The notes below the pieces were generated by a model. That model saw nothing but the letters and a program-made list of their open reading frames with translations. It did no database searches and was not told where the DNA came from. From Deltaproteobacteria bacterium (lineage in GTDB: Bacteria; Myxococcota_A; UBA796; UBA9615), in NCBI GenBank assembly GCA_023954745.1, contig JAGSHC010000035.1, positions 1 through 35,852 on the forward strand: a DNA stretch of 35,852 nucleotides, given 5' to 3'. Positions 8,556 to 17,671 of the stretch are shown here, one piece after another. The stretch's first letter is position 1. Each line of letters opens with the position of its first letter. The position numbers and the translations under genes are program-made.

Positions 8556-9737
8556 ATGGTTGCGCATCTGTACGAGTGGTTGGCCTTGGCGATTCGCTGG
8601 CTCCACGTCATCGCCGGAATCGCCTGGATCGGCGACTCCTTCTACTTCATGTGGCTCGACGCGAGCCTCAAGCGCGACGAGTCCACCCCCGACGGCATCA
8701 AGGGGGAGTCGTGGTCGGTGCACGGTGGCGGCTTCTATCGCGTCATCAAGTTCAGCAACGCCCCCGACGCGATGCCCGAGACCCTCCACTGGTTCAAGTG
8801 GCAGGCCTACACCACGTGGCTCTCGGGCTTCGCGTTGCTGGCGGTCGTGTACTGGCTGCAAGCGAAGGCGTTCATGGTCGACGCCGGAGGCCTCGCCCCC
8901 GGGGTAGCGGTGGGCGTCGGACTGGGGACCCTCGTGCTGGGCTGGGGCGTCTACACCGGGCTATGCAAGAGCCCTCTTGGCAAGAGCCCCGTCGCCCTCG
9001 CGTTCGTCCTCGGGGGAGTCCTTGCGGGCACGGCCTACGGACTCGGCGAGCTGCTGTCGGCCCGGGCTGCCTACATCCACGTGGGGGCCATGATCGGCAC
9101 CTGGATGGCCGGCAACGTCGCGATGATCATCATCCCGAACCAGCGCAAGATCGTGGCCGCACTGCTCGACGGCAAGACCCCGGACCCGAAGTACGGCGCG
9201 GAGAGCAAGCTCCGCAGCACGCACAACAACTACCTGACCCTGCCAGTCCTGTTCGTGATGATCAGCAACCACTACCCCATGACCTACGGCCACGAGCACG
9301 CCTGGCTCGTCCTGGTGGCGCTGTTCGGCATCGGGGCCCTGACCCGGGTCTTCTTCAACTTCCGCAACGCGGGCCGCGTGCTCGGCTGGGTGCTCCCGGT
9401 GGTGGCCGTTGCCTACATCGGTCTGGCCTTCGTCACCGCGCCTCCCGCGCCGGAGAAGGTGGAGGGCGTGACGTCCGCCACCTGGAGCGACGTGCAGCCC
9501 ATCATCACGGTGCACTGCACGCCCTGCCACAGCGCAAACCCAACCCACGCCGTGTTCCGCACCGCCCCCAACGGGGTGATGTACGACACGCCGGAGCAGG
9601 TCGCCAGCAAGTCGGCCCTCATCAAGGTGCGGGCTGTGGACACCGCCACGATGCCCCTCGCGAACGAGACGAACATGACCGCCGAAGAGCGGGCCAAGCT
9701 CGGGGTGTGGATCGAGGCGGGGTCGCCGATTCCGTGA
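8556..9737 (+). CDS. puuD: Membrane-bound urate hydroxylase with cytochrome c domain
   Basis: A 393-residue integral membrane protein that oxidises urate to 5-hydroxyisourate and passes electrons to the respiratory chain rather than to oxygen directly. The opening motifs WLHVIAGIAWIGDSFYFMWLD and ESWSVHGGGFYR are the hallmarks of the PuuD (Urate_ox_N) family. About eight hydrophobic helices fill residues 8-297. The C-terminal domain (about 305-393) is a c-type cytochrome with the heme motif CTPCH at 321-325 and a probable distal ligand Met366 in TATMPLAN. It supplies the first step of the pathway whose later enzymes lie upstream on the same strand. Its stop is followed by the convergent amylase gene 67 bases away. 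Confidence 0.94.
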   Translation: MVAHLYEWLALAIRWLHVIAGIAWIGDSFYFMWLDASLKRDESTPDGIKGESWSVHGGGFYRVIKFSNAPDAMPETLHWFKWQAYTTWLSGFALLAVVYWLQAKAFMVDAGGLAPGVAVGVGLGTLVLGWGVYTGLCKSPLGKSPVALAFVLGGVLAGTAYGLGELLSARAAYIHVGAMIGTWMAGNVAMIIIPNQRKIVAALLDGKTPDPKYGAESKLRSTHNNYLTLPVLFVMISNHYPMTYGHEHAWLVLVALFGIGALTRVFFNFRNAGRVLGWVLPVVAVAYIGLAFVTAPPAPEKVEGVTSATWSDVQPIITVHCTPCHSANPTHAVFRTAPNGVMYDTPEQVASKSALIKVRAVDTATMPLANETNMTAEERAKLGVWIEAGSPIP

Positions 9738-9804
9738 GTCCGGGCCCAGAGGCCCCGTAGCTGGACGTTCGCGCAGCGAGCTCCCAGGGCACCCGGGTTC
9801 CCCG

Positions 9805-12114
9805 CTACTGCGGCAGCAGAATCGCGTACTCCCAGGGATTCAGCGACAGCTCGAAGCTCTGGCTGCCCACGGTGACCACCCGGTCGGGGTGGATGGCGTC
9901 CACGAGGGTCATCCCGTCGAGGGCATTGATGGTGGCGCCGGTGGGGATGGTCACCACCCGCGGCGTGTCCGCCTTGTTCATGGCCACCACCGCCGCGTCG
10001 GCCCCGTCGACCCGCGCGTAGACCAACAAGTCGTCGTCCACCCACAGCTGGGTCCGGTCGCCGCGACGCAGGGCCTTGCTCGATGCTCGCGCCTGTCCGA
10101 TGGCCCGCACGCGGCTCAGCAGCTCAGTCTGGTTCCCGGACAGGTAGGGGTCGAAGCTCATGAAGCGCCGGTTGTCCGGGTCGCCAGCCCCGGCGAGGCC
10201 GATCTCGTCGCCGTAGTAGATGAGGGGAAGGCCGGGCTGGGTCAGGGTGAAGGCGAACGCCATCGACTGCTTGTTGATGATGTCCCACTGGGTGACGTCG
10301 CTGCCGCCACCGGCCATCCAGTCCTCGGTGCCGCCGAAGGGGTCCCCCGCGTTGCCCGCCGCGTCCGTGGCGAAGCGCAGGATGTCGTGGTTGCCCAGGA
10401 ACGGCGACATCAGCCCGTAGGCGTCGCCATAGGCCGCTTGCCCCGTCGCCACCGTGCCCTCGAGGCCGTTGAAGCTGCCGCCGTGGGCGAAGGCGTTGCG
10501 GATGGACCAGTAGAGCGGGAAGTCGAACTGCGCATCGAGCTCGTCCTCGGACACGTAGTCCATGATGAGCCCGTGGCCGTCCCCGCCGGTGAACGTCTCC
10601 CCCACGGTGTAGACCTTCGCCCCGCCGCCAGCCTCGATGTCCTCCCGCAGGCGGCGACGCAAGGTGCGCATGATGACGTGGTCCATGTGCTTGGCGGCAT
10701 CCACCCGCACGCCGTCCACGTCGAAGCGCCGGATGAGCTCGACGGTGTCGTCCACCACGCGCTCCAGCACGTAGTGGTTCTTGTAGTTCAGGTCCGGCAG
10801 GTAGGGCATGAACCAGCAGCCGATGGGGTTCTCCTCCCACCCGCAGCCGGCCTCCCCGCACACGCACCCGTCGCCGAACCACTCCGGGTGCTCGGAGCGA
10901 TAGACGTGGTCCTCGTGCACATGGTTGAGCACGAGGTCGAACAGCACCCGAATCCCTCGCGCGTGGGCCTCGGTGATGAGCTCGTTGAGGCGGTCCTCGC
11001 TGTCGGCCCATACGTCCCCCAGCTTGCCCTCGATGGCGAAGGGGTCCGTGGGCCAGTACCCATGAAAGCCGCTGAAGTTGTTGAAGCCGTCGGCGGCGAT
11101 GTAGGGGCTGTCGGGGTTCTCGTACACCGGGGTGAGCCACAGCACGTTCGCGCCGAGGGCCTCGAAGTAGTCCTCCTCCATGGCGTCGAGCACGCCGAGG
11201 AAGTCGCCGCCCATGTAGTTGGCGATCTCCGCGGTGTCGGCCACCGGGGATGCGGACCCCTCTTCGCCGAAGTCACCGTTGCGGAAGCGGTCGACGAAGG
11301 CGAAGTAGATGAGGCCGTCCTCCCACTGGAAGGGCTCCTCCTCGACCCACAGCGGCACGAAGATGGGCTTCTCCGAGGCGCGACCCGCCGTGTCGGACGC
11401 CCAGGCGCGCAGGGAGTGCTTGCCTGGGGGCAGCGGGCCCGCCGACACCGTGATGGCCCCGGTGGCGGGGTCTGCTCCGACGGTGACGAGGCCGTTGGCG
11501 CTGGACGCTTCGCGGCCCAGCTCCACCACCACCGAGGCGGGGTCCAAGGGCGCGTCGTCCACCGCCCGCGCGAAGCGCAGGGTGGCGGCGATGGAGCCAT
11601 CGGGGGACGCGACCGCGCTGGCGACTTGCAAGAGCGGCTGCTCGCAGTCGCCCACATACAGCGCGCGGTTCTCGGTGCCGTCGAGCCACTTCGCGTAGGC
11701 GCTGGCTGGCGGCGCGCCTTCCCACTCCCCGTTGATGAGGAACTTGTGGGCGTAGTGCCCCGCGGCCAGGGCACCGACGGCGGCGAACCAGGTGCCGTCG
11801 CCGTTGTCGGTCATGGCGGCCGGCGTCCACCCGTTGAACTCCCCGGCGACCTCGACGCTGCCGGGGCTCCCGCCAGGGGTGTGGGTGATGGTGACATCGC
11901 ACTCGCGCTGCGAGACGGTGGGGTTGTCCGTGGCGTCGTCGTCGTCGCCGACCGAGTCATCGTCGTCCGTGGGGGCGGGCGGGAGACCGATGTCGTCGTC
12001 GGGCTCTCCGCAGGTGAGGCCCACACAGACGCAGCCCGAGGTGCTCAACAGCGCCACTGCGGCGATGGCGCTCGCCAACGGTGCGAACAGAGCGACGAGG
12101 TCCGAGCGCTTCAT
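9805..12114 (-). CDS. GH13 alpha-amylase-family lipoprotein
   Basis: A 769-residue secreted glucanase acting on alpha-1,4-glucans or related oligosaccharides. The signal ends in a lipobox, STSGC, with Cys28 as the anchor. An acidic linker with DDDDSVGDDDD (about 50-62) follows. Then come a CBM48/AMPK-like starch-binding fold (about 72-155, GEFNGW), a second beta domain (about 160-255) and the catalytic barrel (about 262-660). The four conserved GH13 regions are present: DLVLNHV (393-399), GVRVDAAKH with nucleophile Asp472, VGETF with acid/base Glu506, and FLGNHD with Asp577. A beta-sandwich domain C ends the protein. Exact specificity (alpha-amylase, neopullulanase or cyclomaltodextrinase) cannot be told. 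Its ribosome site GGAGGAG lies in the end of the TrmB-type gene, so the two form an operon. Confidence 0.93.
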   Translation of the reverse strand: MKRSDLVALFAPLASAIAAVALLSTSGCVCVGLTCGEPDDDIGLPPAPTDDDDSVGDDDDATDNPTVSQRECDVTITHTPGGSPGSVEVAGEFNGWTPAAMTDNGDGTWFAAVGALAAGHYAHKFLINGEWEGAPPASAYAKWLDGTENRALYVGDCEQPLLQVASAVASPDGSIAATLRFARAVDDAPLDPASVVVELGREASSANGLVTVGADPATGAITVSAGPLPPGKHSLRAWASDTAGRASEKPIFVPLWVEEEPFQWEDGLIYFAFVDRFRNGDFGEEGSASPVADTAEIANYMGGDFLGVLDAMEEDYFEALGANVLWLTPVYENPDSPYIAADGFNNFSGFHGYWPTDPFAIEGKLGDVWADSEDRLNELITEAHARGIRVLFDLVLNHVHEDHVYRSEHPEWFGDGCVCGEAGCGWEENPIGCWFMPYLPDLNYKNHYVLERVVDDTVELIRRFDVDGVRVDAAKHMDHVIMRTLRRRLREDIEAGGGAKVYTVGETFTGGDGHGLIMDYVSEDELDAQFDFPLYWSIRNAFAHGGSFNGLEGTVATGQAAYGDAYGLMSPFLGNHDILRFATDAAGNAGDPFGGTEDWMAGGGSDVTQWDIINKQSMAFAFTLTQPGLPLIYYGDEIGLAGAGDPDNRRFMSFDPYLSGNQTELLSRVRAIGQARASSKALRRGDRTQLWVDDDLLVYARVDGADAAVVAMNKADTPRVVTIPTGATINALDGMTLVDAIHPDRVVTVGSQSFELSLNPWEYAILLPQ

Positions 12115-12118
12115 CGGG

Positions 12119-12919
12119 CTACTCCTCCGCCGCCAGGTGGGGCCGCATCATCGGCGCGACATCCGCGGCCGGGTCTCGGCCCTGGGCGCGGGCGAGCAGC
12201 GTGATGTCGAGGATGATGTGGTTGGTGGCGACGTCCACGAGGGACGGGTTGGTGGTCACCACGGCGTGGTTGTCCGCATCCGGGTCCGCGCCCCCCATCA
12301 ACGCAGTCTTTCGATCGACGACCGCGAGGATCTTGTGGGACCAGGTGGCCTTGTCGGCGTCGTCGGTGACGCTGTCGGTCCAGCACGAGAAGCCGGGCGG
12401 GCAGTCGGTGACCGCGTCCACGGAGTGCACGACCTGGTGGAGGCCTCGGTCCGCCACGGACTCCAGGGCAGGACGCAGAGCGTCCAGCTCTCGACTCCAC
12501 AGGGACAGATAGATGCTCTGTTCTGCGCTCCGCAGCATCTGGTCCAGGCGCGCGAGGACCTGCTCGTACCGAGAGAGCGTCCAGATGGGCTCGGGCAGCG
12601 CGCGGATGGGGATGCGCTTCAAGGCAGTGTCGAGCTTGTCGTAGGTGGAGTTCGACTCGCTCCTCAGGCCCGTGACGAAGCGCTCCGGCGGCGTGGGCAC
12701 GTAGCGGGCGGGCTTGTCGCCGGTAGAGAAGGCGGCGCCGGTGTTCTCGAGCTTGCGGAGGACGCTGTAGACCGCGCTGCGCGGGATGCCGGACCGGGCG
12801 GCCACTTCGTATCCCGTCATGCCGCCGTCCTCGTCGGACTCGAGCAAGCTGACGTACGCAAGGGATTCGTTCCGGGTGAGGCCGGCGGCGACGAGGTGGC
12901 TTACGATCTCTTCGTGCAC
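12119..12919 (-). CDS. TrmB-family transcriptional regulator of sugar genes
   Basis: A 266-residue regulator starting at a GTG with a GGAG site seven bases upstream. Residues about 5-75 form a winged helix-turn-helix (GYEVAARSGIPRSAVYSVLRKLENTG) of the TrmB type. After a short coiled linker, residues about 110-260 resemble the phospholipase D-like sugar-sensing domain of TrmB proteins (SIYLSLWSRELDALRPALE). TrmB proteins mostly control maltose, trehalose or other glucan genes. The directly downstream GH13 gene, four bases away, fits that role. A near-perfect palindrome lies in its promoter region and could mediate autoregulation. Confidence 0.87.
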   Translation of the reverse strand: MHEEIVSHLVAAGLTRNESLAYVSLLESDEDGGMTGYEVAARSGIPRSAVYSVLRKLENTGAAFSTGDKPARYVPTPPERFVTGLRSESNSTYDKLDTALKRIPIRALPEPIWTLSRYEQVLARLDQMLRSAEQSIYLSLWSRELDALRPALESVADRGLHQVVHSVDAVTDCPPGFSCWTDSVTDDADKATWSHKILAVVDRKTALMGGADPDADNHAVVTTNPSLVDVATNHIILDITLLARAQGRDPAADVAPMMRPHLAAEE

Positions 12920-12945
12920 GGGCCGGCTCCGCTCGCCAGGCTGGG

Positions 12946-12973
12946 AATACAGCGTGACTCAGGTCTGAGTTAC
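12946..12973 (-). promoter_or_regulatory. Putative promoter and operator of the trmB-amylase operon
   Basis: An imperfect 20-base palindrome occupies 12954-12973. Its core arms ACTCAG and CTGAGT are perfect and are separated by GT; two further outer pairs also match. Reading on the minus strand, a possible -10 hexamer TGTATT lies just downstream at 12946-12951, so a protein bound at the palindrome would cover the core promoter. No good -35 box is visible. It lies 35 bases upstream of the regulator's start codon. The ACT..AGT outline resembles known TrmB sites from memory. The gap is shared with the divergent sulfur transporter genes. Confidence 0.5.
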
Positions 12974-13083
12974 GGAACCTAACGGCCGGCACTCCAGGGA
13001 TCAAGGGCAAAGCTCGCCAACCGCCGAGCCGGTGTCACACTGCGGGCATCTCGAAGACATGGATGTCTGGAGAAGCGGGTCCC

Positions 13084-13515
13084 ATGGAAAACTTCACCCC
13101 TGTTGCGTCGACCCTCGGCGGAATCCTCATCGGCCTCTCAGCGGCCATGCTCATGCTGTTTCACGGCCGCATCGCGGGGATCACCGGCATCCTCGCCGGC
13201 ACGGTCCGCGGTGTCGCGGGCGACCTGCGCTGGCGCGCGTGGTTCCTCGGCGGAATGGTCCTGGGCGGGCTCTGTCTCGGGTTCGCCAACCCCTCGTTCT
13301 TCGCCATGGAGATCACCCGCTCGCCGGTGGCGATGCTGACTGCGGGGCTGTTGGTGGGCTTCGGCACGCGACTCGGGAGCGGCTGCACCAGCGGACACGG
13401 GGTCTGTGGGATCTCGAGATTCTCTCGGCGCTCCATCCTCGCCACCATCACCTTCATTGCCACGGGCGTCGTGATGGCGACGGTGGTGACGCAGCTTCTG
13501 GGGGGCACGGTATGA
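13084..13515 (+). CDS. YeeE/YedE-family sulfur transporter, first half
   Basis: A 143-residue membrane protein with about four helices. I chose the ATG at 13084 because GGAGAA lies nine bases upstream; an in-frame ATG at 13063 has no ribosome site. The motif GFGTRLGSGCTSGHGVCGISR is the cysteine signature of YeeE/YedE (DUF395) proteins, which import thiosulfate or related sulfur compounds through conserved cysteines. Its stop overlaps the start of the second half. Pairs of such half-size subunits stand in for the single longer transporter of other bacteria. The substrate is not determined by the sequence. Confidence 0.9.
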   Translation: MENFTPVASTLGGILIGLSAAMLMLFHGRIAGITGILAGTVRGVAGDLRWRAWFLGGMVLGGLCLGFANPSFFAMEITRSPVAMLTAGLLVGFGTRLGSGCTSGHGVCGISRFSRRSILATITFIATGVVMATVVTQLLGGTV

Positions 13516-13958
13516 GCCGCTCGGACCTCCTGGCCCTGCTCGCGGGGGGGCTGTTCTCCGTGGGCCTCGCGGTGGCGGGGATGACCAAGCCCGGCAAGGT
13601 CGTCGCGTTTCTCGACGTCACCGGAGCCTGGGACCCGTCCCTCGCCTTCGTGATGGTGGGTGCGCTGGTGGTCTACGGCATCGCCTTCCGCCTCATCACG
13701 CGTCGCGAGGCTCCGGTGCTCGGAGGACGGTTCCAGATCCCGACCCGCCAGGACCTCCCGCCGCGCTTGTTCGTGGGCGCGGCGATGTTCGGGGTCGGCT
13801 GGGGGCTGGGCGGCTACTGCCCCGGCCCGGCCCTCACGTCCCTCGGGACGGGAGCGAGCTCCGCCCTGCTCTTCGTCCCCGGCATGCTGGGAGGGATGGT
13901 GCTGTTCCACGTGTGGGACGAAGCCCAGGCGCGCAAGGCGGCCGAGGCCTCCCGCTGA
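13512..13958 (+). CDS. YeeE/YedE-family sulfur transporter, second half
   Basis: A 148-residue membrane protein beginning at an ATG that overlaps the upstream stop (ATGA). It carries the matching signature GVGWGLGGYCPGPALTSLG with the second conserved cysteine, and about four hydrophobic helices. The N-terminal segment GLFSVGLAVAGMTKPGKVVAFLD is also typical of the family. With the preceding gene it should make a complete pore, here kept as two separate polypeptides. No persulfide dioxygenase or rhodanese gene, a frequent neighbour, is seen nearby. Confidence 0.9.
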   Translation: MSRSDLLALLAGGLFSVGLAVAGMTKPGKVVAFLDVTGAWDPSLAFVMVGALVVYGIAFRLITRREAPVLGGRFQIPTRQDLPPRLFVGAAMFGVGWGLGGYCPGPALTSLGTGASSALLFVPGMLGGMVLFHVWDEAQARKAAEASR

Positions 13959-13992
13959 GCCCAGCCAGCGCGGAGCCCCGCTCTAAGGCACG

Positions 13993-14313
13993 TCAGCCAT
14001 CCGGCTCGTCGCTGATGGACGACTGGCAATCCACCGACGGGTTCGAAGAGCTCTCGCACTCCTTGTTCAAGGGGGCCTCGTGGATGACGAGGCAGCGCCA
14101 GTCCGCGTTGGAGACCGCAACGACTTCGCCGGGGTCACGATCGGTGATCTGCGCGATGTAGCCGCCGTCCCCCATCTGCTGGTTCCCAGCCCCGAAGTAC
14201 TCGAGGCCCGAGTCGTCCTCCTTGAAGTCCTTGAGGACAGCGCTGAGCTGAAGAAGGGGGCCAGAGACGCATGCGGGGCTCCAGGGTTGCCCCGAACCTA
14301 AACGGCTTCTCAT
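13993..14313 (-). pseudogene. Possible 5'-truncated gene remnant or small hypothetical protein
   Basis: This frame encodes 106 residues. From about residue 22 onward codon use matches the genome (G or C in most third positions), and the protein reads as real sequence, with YFGAGNQQMGDGGYIAQITDRD and a cysteine-containing C-terminus. The first 15 to 20 codons use rare-type codons (AGA, TTA, GGT), and the start has no ribosome site. The simplest reading is the C-terminal part of a once longer gene whose 5' end has been lost. A short intact gene cannot be excluded. I recognise no family. The rest of 13959-14404 holds no other convincing gene. Confidence 0.35.
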
Positions 14314-14404
14314 GCAACTGAGGCACTCGGGCTGGCCGAGGGACCGCCTCCCTGCCTCGCTCCTCGGTAAGGGTTTGTGAGCCCGGCGCTCCCGAACCGC
14401 GGGC

Positions 14405-14977
14405 TCAGCCCTTCAGCAGCGCATACACGCAAGTGCTCCTGAGCTCGCCCTGCGGGGAGAACGCGTCTTCCCGGGAGATGCCCTCGAGGACGAAGCCGGC
14501 GGACTCTGCCGTGCGGCGACTCGCGGTGTTCTCCGGGGAGCACCTCCACACCAGACGGCGCCAGGGCCACTCGGTCCACGCCCACTCCACCATCGCGGCC
14601 AACACGTGCTTGCCGAGGCCCTTGCCTGATTCGTCGGCCCGGACCCACATCCCGATCTCGGCCACCCCGCTGGAGATCGCCCCATGCCGCAGATGAAAGC
14701 CCGTGCCGCCGAGGCAGCGCGCCCCATCAGCGCTGAGGATGGGGAGGATGAAGTTCTCGCCGAGCAGGTACCGGGCCCGAAAGCCACGGACCCGCAGCTC
14801 CATCACCTCGGCAGACTCCGCCTGCTCCGACGCCCAGGGCATCCAGGGCGACAGATGGGCGTAGGACCCAGCCAGCGCTTCGCTCAACTTGCGGCCCTCG
14901 CCCGGCATCCACGAGCGGATGAGCACCCGCTCGGTGGAGGTGCTCACGGGGGCACGAAAGGTGGGATCCATCGTCAT
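14405..14977 (-). CDS. GNAT N-acetyltransferase, RimJ/RimL type
   Basis: A 190-residue acetyltransferase. The N-terminal strand (TERVLIRSW) and the helix region with HLSPWMPWA are typical of the RimJ/RimL branch, which acetylates ribosomal protein N-termini or small amines from acetyl-CoA. The acetyl-CoA-binding loop is ESGKGLGKHVL at about residue 115-125. After it come the core strand (RRLVWRCSPENTASRRTAESAGFVLEG, asparagine included) and the C-terminal Tyr-containing strand. It is cytoplasmic. A second ATG two codons in could also serve as the start. It is a single gene between the truncated frame and the glucan operon, and its substrate is unknown. Confidence 0.87.
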   Translation of the reverse strand: MTMDPTFRAPVSTSTERVLIRSWMPGEGRKLSEALAGSYAHLSPWMPWASEQAESAEVMELRVRGFRARYLLGENFILPILSADGARCLGGTGFHLRHGAISSGVAEIGMWVRADESGKGLGKHVLAAMVEWAWTEWPWRRLVWRCSPENTASRRTAESAGFVLEGISREDAFSPQGELRSTCVYALLKG

Positions 14978-15051
14978 GGACCCAGGCTACTTCGGATTCG
15001 AGCCCGGGCTCACCGACCTCGCCGCATCCCTGACACGCCCCCCGAGTCGGC

Positions 15052-17087
<2,036 letters not shown>

Positions 17088-17096
17088 GGCGCGCTC

Positions 17097-17660
17097 CTAG
17101 ATGTCGAGGGACTGCACAACGGCGCCGTTGCCGTTGTCGCCGGTGATGCGGACCCAACCACCTTGGGGATTGCCCCCGAGGGCGACGATTCCGTCGTACG
17201 CGAGCAGGTTCAAGGGGAGGACGAAGCCCTCTGCGGCGAAGGTCACGTCGTTGGGGAAGTTGTCGAGCACCGCCTGGTAGGCGTCGATGGCCATGGTCCG
17301 CACTGCATACAGATCCTCGGGGGCGGCGAGCTCCCGCTGGAAGATCCGCTGCAGATTGAGCGCTGTGTAGTACTGCGCCTCGCCGTGGGCGCCCTGCACG
17401 TTGATCATCGCCCAGGAGTAGAAGGCCGCCGCCGCCGCGCCGGACGACTCCACCTCCCACTTGTTGACGTTGTCCATGCCCGAGGTGGCGAACGGGTTGT
17501 CGGGGTGGTCGAGGATCGACGTCGACGGGAAGATGCCCTCGGTGCCGTCGTAGTAGGTGTAGACCACGTCGTTCAGGTCGATGGGGTAGACGTAGGTGGG
17601 TTCCTCGGGGCAACCCGAGACGAGGAGGAGCGCGAAGAGGGCGAGCAGGAGCTTGTTCAT
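17097..17660 (-). CDS. Small lipoprotein of unknown function in the glucan operon
   Basis: A 187-residue lipoprotein. I chose the ATG at 17660 because AGGAGG lies seven bases upstream, whereas the ATG two codons earlier would be one base from it. The signal ends in LVSGC. The mature part has a tyrosine-rich start (about 24-40), a helical middle region (AAAAAFYSWAMINVQGAHGEAQYYTALNLQRIFQ) and a short beta-rich end. I recognise no family and see no catalytic motif. It follows the barrel glycosidase after 11 bases, so it is probably translated with it and may be an accessory subunit or anchor for it. Confidence 0.75.
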   Translation of the reverse strand: MNKLLLALFALLLVSGCPEEPTYVYPIDLNDVVYTYYDGTEGIFPSTSILDHPDNPFATSGMDNVNKWEVESSGAAAAAFYSWAMINVQGAHGEAQYYTALNLQRIFQRELAAPEDLYAVRTMAIDAYQAVLDNFPNDVTFAAEGFVLPLNLLAYDGIVALGGNPQGGWVRITGDNGNGAVVQSLDI

Positions 17661-17671
17661 CGTCATTCCTC

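Noticed and set aside
9742-9755. GGGCC-caga-GGCCC hairpin after the puuD stop
   Set aside because: The stem has only five pairs and no T tract. It could be a weak bidirectional terminator between convergent genes, but the evidence is too thin to list as a feature.
15000-15011. Perfect palindrome GAGCCCGGGCTC in the gap between the GNAT and GH1 genes
   Set aside because: Without a loop or T tract it is not a terminator, and no promoter element accompanies it.
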